Shown: one piece after another, positions 56,419 through 64,000 of the stretch
Layout: every line of letters starts with the position of its first letter
Numbering within the stretch: the stretch's first letter is position 1
Source of the DNA: Culex pipiens pallens
Lineage: Eukaryota; Arthropoda; Insecta; Diptera; Culicidae
Reading direction: 5' to 3'
DNA length: 64,000 bases
NCBI RefSeq assembly: GCF_016801865.2
Contig: NC_068937.1
Span: 128,192,117-128,256,116 of the forward strand
The notes under the pieces: model-generated
What the model saw: only the letters and a program-made list of their open reading frames with translations
The model's database searches: none
Told to the model about the DNA's origin: nothing
Position numbers and translations under genes: made by a program

Positions 56419-57971
56419 TATTTAAGTTCATACACACGTTTATTTTATATTTTGATTGAAATCTTGTAATTTCAAGCTCATTGAAATCTATTAAACTTAA
56501 CCAATAACCGTTAGCTGGCTCATTCAAAATTGAATTACTTTTTTATCTTCCATCACTTACTTGTCTTTCAACAAAACAGTTTAATTTTGATTCTTTTCAA
56601 AATACTGCTGCGTTGGACTTCACAATTTTTATTCCTGTAGTATTTTTCCACAAATTAAAAACTTGTTCCACTTTTCACCAAGAACTCTTCGGTGCCCTTG
56701 TTTCGCACTACCTGTTTCTTCTCAACGAATTTTAAATCAATCAATCTCACTCATCTTGCGGTATCACATTACACTTTTGACGTCGGCGACGACGACGACG
56801 ACGTCAATTCTTCATCAACTTCACCTATGCTTCTGGCGCGCTGATTTGCTAATCCCAACTTCAACTTCACCATCAGCAACAACTTCAACAGCAAGCACAA
56901 CTATCACTCTCTGTTGTTACGCCAACCTCGGTTGAGAGAGGTTTGTGGAGAATCAAGATCATAGAAGATCAACAGCACACTTTAGGGCTTAACCCCGAGG
57001 GGGGTGGCGGGAGGCACACAGGTTCTCACGCCCTGCCGTAACCTCGTGTGGAAATTTCAGCATCTGAACTCAGACTCAGACGCAGCCGCAGACCTTAAGA
57101 CCTTTTCAGACGCACAATCAACCTCGGCGTAACCCACTGAATGCGAACCGACGCTTCAAACAACTTGACTATCAATAGACGCACTCACAGGCACCACTAA
57201 TTCACAGCGCAGCAAGTTACGTTCTGACCTTTTTTAGTTTTCGCCGTATTCCACGCGAGAATTGAACTCACTACAGCTCGGATTGCCGGGAGCCTCTGAA
57301 CCGCGCCGTGTCTCGAATGAAACTGAAAGCGACGACGACCCGCGCGCTCGAATCAATTGCCAGCCAAAGTTAAAGTCAGTCGTCGAGGGATAGTCACTGC
57401 TCGGGTGGTTAAGGAGGTATGCTGCTTGTGCTTGGGCTTTGTTTTGGTTGCTCCTTTTTGGCGAGCGAGCGTTCCGAGTGAGCGGTGTGCGCTCTTTAGT
57501 GTTGTTGTTGTTGTTGCTGCTGCTCCTTTGGGCCGAACTTGGCAAATTCTCTCCTTGCGCTGCTGCCTGTTCTCTGCGAGGGTAGGGCAAAAGTTTTGGG
57601 ACGGGCCTGACGAAACCTCTGAGATGTCGGACATTTCTTTTTAAATTGAGTGAACACAACTATTTTTCTATTCCTTTAGGGGTCCTAAACAACTCCCCAT
57701 TTTTTTTTTATTTTGATTTTTATAAAAAATCACGTTTACGCTACACTCAAAGGAAAAATATACATCAATATATATAATCTGCAACAGTGGATTTGCTACA
57801 GAAAATGTTACATTTTATAACAGTTTTTGCAGCAAGCTCATAGCTCATTTTTGCCCGCGTGTAAACGTGTCAGCGATCTGCAGTTCTCACCAGCACATAT
57901 AATGCTGGCGCGTCCCCAAGCAACATTTCAGAGAGATGAATACGTTGGTGCTCGGTCCCTCACAATTCATC
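56419..57971. other. Region without coding genes, GC-richer at 56780-57650
   Basis: It contains a GAC trinucleotide run near 56790 and AAC/TTG repeats near 57505. The Asn/Gln-rich minus-strand ORF of 141 codons (57234-57659) reflects these repeats and lacks a domain; it overlaps a candidate minus-strand 5' exon. Confidence 0.45.
57272..57324 (-). promoter_or_regulatory. Candidate TSS and short 5' exon, minus strand
   Basis: On the minus strand TTTCAGTTTCATTC contains an Inr (TCAGT). About 53 bp later comes a strong donor, GCTGTA|GTGAGT. It could be the noncoding first exon that the VWA-like gene needs, since exon 1 of that gene begins at an acceptor. The link is inference: 18.5 kb separates them. 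Confidence 0.3.
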
Positions 57972-58045
57972 AAGCGTCCATGGCGCGGTGGTAGCGTGTC
58001 GGATCAACAACCAAGAAGTTGATGGTTCAATCCTTGTTCTGTTAA
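57972..58045 (+). mobile_element. tRNA-like SINE head
   Basis: CATGGCGCGGTGGTAGCGTG followed by GATGGTTCAATCC resembles A and B boxes. The acceptor arms do not pair. It is followed by TTCTGTTAAG and a T-run. Confidence 0.45.
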
Positions 58046-58416
58046 GATTTTTTTTTCTGCAATACAATCAATCAGCCGTCGGTAATGTCGATAATTGTCG
58101 GTAACGGGCAAAAATTTCATACCCCTATATCGCAAAAAATGCATGAGGATAGATTTCATGCAGAATCTTATATAATTTCATGCCGCCATGCAATCGTAAT
58201 CATGCGACCGCAGTTTGGGTGTATATTTAAACCGGCTTCATATTCGGTTGCTCTGGAAGGTGCTCTACAACTTTCCCGAAAGGAGTATGGTACTAGCTTG
58301 CCCCTAAAAAAAAGTTACAGCGTCCTCAAAACTGGTCTAAAACGGGGTTTTTGCTCTAAAATATTGCGTGAAATATGAATTTTATAAGAATCAAAATCCA
58401 TAAAAATGTTTTTTTT

Positions 58417-58716
58417 CTACTCGATGATGTCCTGATGCTGGGAGAAAAAAATCCGAACCTTGCGTCTAATTTGCTGTTCATCACGATCCTCTGCGTTCAC
58501 CATGGTGTTCAGCTCATGCAGATCGTTCTTGAACACGTACACATAGGCGATCAAATTCGCCACGAACAGCAGTATGATCGTGTCGGCTGCCGCCATTTCG
58601 AGACATCCGACGTAGTCGGCCAGCCAGCGAATGAACAGCAAGTTGTAGTCGTGCATCTCGTAAGATCTGGTGAACCACCTCATCGGGAGCATATCCTTGG
58701 CGTTCACTTGTTCCAT
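58417..58716 (-). pseudogene. Odorant receptor, internally deleted copy
   Basis: A 99-codon ORF. Residues 1 to about 37 match the N-terminus of the two intact receptors nearby (LPMRWFTRSYEMHDYNLLFI). The frame then jumps to the end of their exon 2 (AAADTIILLFVANLIAYVYV to SQHQDIIE). About 200 residues and intron 1 are gone, yet the frame is kept. The exon 2 donor is lost: after GAC ATC ATC GAG comes TAG. Exons 3-5 are absent downstream. It cannot make a normal seven-span receptor. The surviving open frame is probably chance or recency. Confidence 0.85.
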
Positions 58717-58949
58717 CTTGGCAGCGAGACTTGAACTGGGAGGACTTTCAGTCTGCTTGTGCAGTTTTGTTTCGATTGAGCTTAAAGATTATAAATTCAT
58801 GCCGGTCTTGCTGCGGGATTGGATGTGGATGGTCGAATTTCGCATAGTCGACTTTTCATAGAATAAGTGTCCGACATTTTTCGGACGATACAGTAAAATT
58901 ATAATTGCTATGATTAAATAAAGGCAACTGGCTACGTTATAAATAAAGG

Positions 58950-59343
58950 GACCGGTGGTGTAGGGGTGAGCGTGGTTGCCTCTCACCCCAGTTGGACTGG
59001 GTTCGATCCCAGACGGTCCCGGTGGCATTTTTTTAAGACGAGATTTGTCTGATCACGCCTTCTGTCGGTCGGAGAGGTAAATGTTGGCCCCGGTCTAACC
59101 TAGAGGTTAGGTCGTTAGCTCAGTCCAGGTGGAGGAGTCGTCACCCTGGGTTCTGTCTCGATAGGGTCGCCTGTTTCCAATTGGACTCACAATCCAAAGG
59201 TCGTCAGTTCGAATCCCAGAGTGGATGGAAACTTAGGTTTAAAAAGAGGTTTGCAACAATCAAGCCTTCGGACACCTAGTTTCGAGTAGGAATCTCGCAA
59301 TCGAGAACGCCAAGGCATTGCTGTAGAGCGAACAATTTATTTT
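58950..59343 (+). mobile_element. Composite SINE with Glu-like head
   Basis: The head GGACCGGTGGTGTAGGGGTG has B box GGGTTCGATCCC (anticodon CTC). A second internal tRNA-like segment has CTCACAATCC and AGTTCGAATCCC. AAATAAAGG flanks it at 58941-58949 and 59344-59352. The SINE lies about 50 bp beyond the stop of the Or gene ending at 59390. Confidence 0.8.
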
Positions 59344-59389
59344 AAATAAAGGCATATAAGTAGAGAAAAAAACGATTCAAGCGCCTTTT

Positions 59390-60802
59390 CTACTCGATGA
59401 AACTGATGAGCATCATAAAGTACGAGTAAATTCGGTTCATAATCTGCAAGTAAAGAAGTGGTACTGAGCTTGCATAACAGACCTAATCTCAATCTCACCG
59501 CAACGAATGTTCCCAAGTTGAGTGGAGCGAACCCTCCGATGGTCATTTCCGTAAAGTTTTGACTCTTGTGGAGCATCAACCCGAAGCAACGACGTTCTGG
59601 TTCCTGAAGCAGATACCAGTTGGTGCTGTAGATCGCCTCAACGATGTCCTCATTCTGAAAAAATATATCTTTATAATACAATCGATTTCAAAGCTAATCG
59701 TTTTGTTGATAACCTTTACGGTCAGTATAGTTCCAAGAAGGCAAAACTCCAGTAGTTGAAAAAAGCTAGCTACCACCAGGGCATAGCCGGGAATAAAGTT
59801 GTCCATGTAAACCAGAAAAATGGAAACGCTCATGGAGGTCACTGAGCCGATGACCTGACCAAAAGAGATCACTATGTACCGTTCGTCCAGGTCGGACTCG
59901 TACCTGAAATGTGAGCCATTCTAAAAGCAGCTATTCACAACGCATTGGAACCTTACTCGATAATGTCCTGGTGTTGGGTGCAAATCGTTCTAACCTGCTG
60001 TCTAATCTTCTTTTCATCGCGGATCTCCTCGTTCAGCATTGCGTTCAGCTCGTCCAGCTCGTTCTTAAACACGTCCACATATGCGATCAAATTGGCCACG
60101 AATAGCAGTATGACCGTATCGGCGGCGGAAAGTCCCGTGCATGTGATGACAATCATCACCATTTGTACGGCTGACGTTACGATGTACCCGGTGTACGAAT
60201 CGCCATCAACCCACGGTACTCTCATGGCGATCATCAGGACTAGCTCGTTGTGAGCCCAGTACATGTACATGGGATAGATCGAATAACCCAGCCCGCCGAA
60301 AATAAACACGATCGCAAGCAGCTTGGACAGGACGTGGATTCGCTCCATCAGCAGTAGCAGGTTCGCGTTGAGTTTCTCATGATCGCGATACTTGTAGTGA
60401 AGCGTTCGCAAGCGACCGTATTGGAGTTTGTAGAATTCTCGATGAATGTATCCGAAATAGAGCTTTGGTACTCCCTGTGTTAAGGTGACATTTAATGTAA
60501 AACAAGTAACCTTTGACACCAAACATTACCTGGATAAGAATCCCAAACATAACAATCACTTCGCAAATTTTATGCAAGCTGGGATAGTAAAACACAAAGC
60601 TGTAAATAGAGTTGATTGTCCCCATCAGCGTAGTGCCAATACAAATTGCCGTTCGGTAATTAAATCGGTAATTATCAACCATCATGTCGACACCACTAAA
60701 GTCGGCCATCCAACGGATAAACAGTAGATTGTAATCGTACATTTGGTATGATTTATCGAACCAACGCATTGGAAGCGTTTCCCGGGCTTTTACTTGCACC
60801 AT
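59390..60802 (-). CDS. Odorant receptor (7tm_6 family), 396 residues
   Basis: Five exons: 60802-60530, 60474-59957, 59903-59714, 59654-59499, 59443-59390. All are GT-AG; the four introns are 44-59 bp. The total is 1191 nt with TAG. This is an insect odorant receptor, which would form a ligand-gated cation channel with Orco in olfactory neuron membranes. Visible family marks: a hydrophilic N-terminus, seven hydrophobic segments (for example LLAIVFIFGGLGYSIYPMYM, VQMVMIVITCTGL, ALVVASFFQLLEFCLLGTIL), exon 4 with NWYLLQEPERRCFGLMLHKS and GGFAPLNLGTFV, and the short last exon with NRIYSYFMMLISF. Exon structure is the same as in the neighbour at 62124-63552. The ligand cannot be told from sequence. 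The start is the ATG that aligns with the neighbour. Confidence 0.93.
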
Positions 60803-62123
60803 TGCTGCAAGCTGGCTGTTAAAACTGTGCGGAATTCTCGTTTTGCATGGGTATTTTATTGCACCTTCAAGGTGTATAATGGATGTAACACTTGTGGGGA
60901 AGTAATTTTTAATTGCTTGATGATTAAAAAATTGCTAGACGTTACACCCCGAGTTGAAGAAAATAATTTAGAAATTACAGAATCCCAAAAATTGTAGGTA
61001 AATTATCAAAATTCATACCAATATTGTATGTTTCGAATACTTCACTAGTATAAGCCCAAATTTCCCCTATGATTGCCTATTTTGAGGGCTTAGAAATATG
61101 CACCAAAATCATTTACAATTTTTGGAAATACTCAAGTACTAAAAAAGGTTAGCTAAGGTATTGTTAATTGAAGAACTTGGGCATTCTAAAATTTGATACC
61201 ACACCATACTATTTATTTCCGAAGTCATTGATAACGATTCCTTCGGCATTTAACCCTCGGGTAAATGTTTCAGTTTTGTCAAGATATAATAGAATTTGGC
61301 TCCCTGAACACACACAAAATTAGGGTTGCCCATTCATTTATACCCAAAATTTTAAATTTTATTTATTGACATTGATTTCACTTAAATTCAATTCTGCCGA
61401 TTGGGGCGTGTTCAGGAAACCTAAATCTATCATACTTTGACTGACAAAACTGAAGCGTTTACTGACACTCAACTTAAAAAATGTCGTGTTGTGTAATTGT
61501 TGAGTGAGCAGTTGAGAGCAAGTTTTTATTTATTTAAAATGTTTGAAAACAATCACAGTCTCTTTTTTCCGATTAGTAATCTAGTAGCAGTATCCATTTT
61601 TTTTTTAATAATATAAAGTTATGATAAACAAGTAAAAAGATCGTTTGATATTGATTCGCAATTTTTCGTTATTTTTGAGTCAAACTTTTGTCCAAAAACC
61701 CTTGTGGCGAAAAATATAAATCCAGCTGCGTGTAAAAGGTAAAGGTGTAAAATAATTATGCATTTTTTTATGAATTTTATTTAATATCACACCCAGAAAT
61801 ATGTAACCCATCACTGTGGGAAACCTACTTGAACTTCTTTTGATAGCCGAGCGAGCTAAGGCGCCAGTCCTCTCTGTGAGTGCTGCATTTGAATCACGTC
61901 GGTTGCAACTTTTTTTGTGTGTAGAAAAACTGTACATGCAGTGTGTAGTATTAAGTAACTTTTCTCTTTGCATGATATTTTACCATCGATTTTTTTGCTG
62001 TGATGTCGAAGATAATTGTTATGAATAAATAAAGGAAAAGGTGTAGGGTAAAAAACGTGTCGTTTCTTGCACATTTTATGCAACAATCAGTTTACTTATA
62101 TGATTTTGTACCAAGCACCGCTC
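60803..62123. other. Intergenic sequence between two receptor genes
   Basis: AT-rich. It holds the upstream region of the receptor starting at 60802 and a MITE at 61702-62001. No further receptor exon is seen. Confidence 0.6.
61702..62001. mobile_element. CACAGC-type MITE with tRNA-like core, copy B
   Basis: It shares ATCCAGCTGCGTGTAAAAGG, the GGGAAACCTACTT block and the tRNA-like core (61843-61913) with 35642-36010. The right end TTTTTTTGCTGTG is intact; the left end is decayed. The tRNA-like B box has changed to TTTGAATCACG. Confidence 0.7.
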
Positions 62124-63552
62124 CTACTCGATGAAACTGATGAGCATCATAAAGTACGAGTAAATTCGGTTCATAATCTGCAACGGTAAAGAAGTGGTAC
62201 TCAGCTTGCATATAACAGGCCCAAACTCGATCTCACCGCAACGAATGTTTCCAAGTTGAGCGGAGCGAACCCTCCGATGGTCATCTCTGTAAAGTTTTGA
62301 CTCTTGTGGAGCATCAACGCGAAGCAACGACGTTCTGGTTCCGGAAGCAGATACCAGTTGGTGCTGTAGATCGCCTCGATGATTTCCTCGTTCTGAAATG
62401 CACTGTATTTTCAAACAAACTTGCTAGCAACGAAAGTGGCCGAGTACCTTCACAGTTAGGACGGTCCCGAGCAGACAAAACTCCAGTAGTTGGAAAAAGC
62501 TTGCCACGACCAGGGCATAGCCAGGAATAAAGTTTATCATGTAAACCAGGAAAATCGAAACGGTCATAGTAGTTACAGCACCAATGGCCAGACCAAAGCA
62601 GATCACAATGTATCGTTCATCCAAGTCGGACTCATACCTGAAAAGGGATTTTTCGATGTTCTGATCGAGTTAAATTTCACAATCGGACAGTCCTCACTCG
62701 ATAATGTCCTGATGTTGCGAACATATCTTCCGCACCTGGCATCTAATCACTTCTTCGTCGCGATCCACTGCGCTTAGCATGGCGTTCAACTGGTTCAGCT
62801 CATCCGTGAAAACTTCTACGTAGGCGGATAAATTCGCCACGAACAGCAGTATGACCGTATCGGCGGCGGAAAGTCCCGTGCATGTGATGACAATCATCAC
62901 CATTTGTACGGCTGACGTCACGATGTACCCGGTGTACGAATCCGCATCGATCCACAGTAATCTCATGGCGACCATCAAGACTCGTTCGTTTTTTGCCCAG
63001 TACATGTACATGGGATAGATCGAATAACCCAGCCCGCCGAAAATAAACACGATCGCAAGCAGCTTGGACAGGACGTGGATTCTCTCCATCAGGAGTAGAA
63101 GGTTCGCGTTGAGCTTTTCGTGATTGCGATACTTGTAGTGAAGCGTTCGCAAGCGACCGTATTGGAGTTTGTAGAATTCTCGATGAATGTATCCGAAATA
63201 GAGCTTTGGCACTCCCTATTTTAAAGACGATATCTTTGATTTGATTGAGTATTTTAGTATTCCAACCAACTTTCACCTGGATAATAATCCCGAAAAGCAC
63301 AACCACCTCGCACATTTTGTAATAATCTGGATAATAATACACAAAGCTGTACGTTGAGTTGATTGCACCCATCAAAGTAACAGCAATACATATTCCGGTT
63401 CGGTAGTTGAAACGATAATTTTCAACCATCATGTCGACACCACTAAAGTCAGCCAACCAGCGGATAAACAGCAAATTGTAGTCGTACATCTCGTAGGACT
63501 TGGTGAACGAACGCATCGGAAGCGTTTCCCTGGCTTTTATTTGTTGCACCAT
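62124..63552 (-). CDS. Odorant receptor (7tm_6 family), 397 residues
   Basis: Five exons: 63552-63277, 63215-62698, 62637-62448, 62392-62237, 62177-62124. All are GT-AG; total 1194 nt with TAG. Exons 2-5 have exactly the same lengths as in the receptor at 59390-60802, and exon 1 has one extra codon (MVQQIKARETL). It is a tandem paralogue. Two blocks in exon 2 (about 62840-62940 and 62995-63215) are almost identical between the genes, while nearby codons differ. Same family marks: membrane segments, NWYLLPEPERRCFALMLHKS, the short C-terminal exon. It would act with Orco in olfactory neurons, known for the family and not shown here. A long frame reading through intron 1 is not the product. Confidence 0.93.
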
Positions 63553-63784
63553 GGCTGGTGGTTGGTTTAAACTGTGTAGAACTGGAGCATTGAAGAGGTA
63601 TTTATTTATTTGTTTTGTATGATTTATGCAAGAACTAGTTAAAATTATTTAAATCTTTCATGCGTTTCTAATTTATTATTTATTTTTCCCTAACCTTGAT
63701 TTTGCATGCGGTAACATACTCTCCAGTCAGGTATAAATTACAGATAAAGTAGGGTGCATTGTTCAAAAGGTTGAGGGTGTAACC
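63553..63784. other. Intergenic sequence upstream of the receptor gene
   Basis: AT-rich. It may hold the minus-strand promoter, but no clear core motif is seen. Confidence 0.5.
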
Positions 63785-63925
63785 ATGGTGCAAGTCAAAT
63801 CCAAAGATACGCTTCCGATGCGAATTTTCGCCTAATCCTACGAAATGTATGATGATGGAACATTACCGGTTCAACAACCGGACTGTGAATTGTATTTCGG
63901 TTTATGATGCTAATAAATTTCATCG
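63785..63925 (+). pseudogene. Odorant receptor exon 1 relic, plus strand
   Basis: ATG at 63785 gives MVQVKSKDTLPMRIFA, a TAA, then SYEMYDDG, followed by HYRFNNRTVNCISVY. This aligns with exon 1 of the two intact receptors (MVQVKARETLPMRWF; SYQMYDYN; NYRFNYRTAICI). About 20 residues between the last two blocks are deleted. It lies head to head with the receptor at 62124-63552. No further exon is recognised before the window ends. Confidence 0.75.
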
Positions 63926-64000
63926 AGATGGATTCGTATGCAAACTCATAACAATTATTTCAACGCAGCTATTCGAAAACACACATTATTAATGAATTAA

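Noticed and set aside
57234..57659. 141-codon minus-strand ORF rich in Asn, Gln and Ser
   Set aside because: Composition comes from trinucleotide repeats. No domain, and a candidate 5' exon overlaps it.
62800..63552. 250-codon ORF reading through receptor intron 1
   Set aside because: It leaves the receptor frame in exon 2. The spliced model restores full similarity to the paralogue.
1..64000. CRISPR arrays, operons or bacterial insertion sequences
   Set aside because: None seen. Gene structure, introns and repeats are those of an animal nuclear genome.

Overview
The window is insect nuclear DNA and most resembles a culicine mosquito such as Culex. The reasons are a small cluster of chemosensory-type odorant receptor (Or) genes with short GT-AG introns, AT-rich introns full of TA-flanked MITEs, many tRNA-derived SINE heads, and Inr motifs of the TCAGT type. 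Genus is an inference; dipteran and probably mosquito is well supported. There is one 100-base N run at 6076-6175.

Layout. 1-2349 is one copy of a segmental duplication whose partner lies at 27841-30507. 3050-5490 is a pile of transposons and SINEs. 6176-6744 (+) holds the last exons of a gene whose 5' part is lost in the gap, followed by a long A-rich 3' UTR. 10350-13850 holds foldback and TIR elements, one of them carrying a fragment of a sorting-nexin-like BAR domain. 14430-14649 (+) is the first coding exon of another gene.

The dominant gene is on the minus strand, 38605 down to 14846. Its seven coding exons join without a frame break into a 911-residue type I membrane protein: signal peptide, acidic Ser-rich linker, von Willebrand factor A-like domain with a degenerate MIDAS, beta-rich ectodomain, one membrane span and a short basic tail. 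Introns 4 (about 10 kb) and 5 (about 8.2 kb) are swollen by nested mobile elements, and intron 4 contains the second copy of the segmental duplication.

38.8-57 kb is mostly intergenic or intronic. It holds large inverted-repeat elements (42151-44300, 47516-50034, 54065-56418), each disrupted by later insertions whose target-site duplications can be read, plus candidate promoters and 5' exons. 58.4-64 kb is an odorant receptor cluster on the minus strand: two intact five-exon genes (396 and 397 residues), one internally deleted copy that still forms a 99-residue ORF, and an exon-1 relic on the plus strand.

The genes do not form a pathway. The clearest biological themes are local Or duplication with possible gene conversion, and successive transposon insertions that can be put in order from their target-site duplications.
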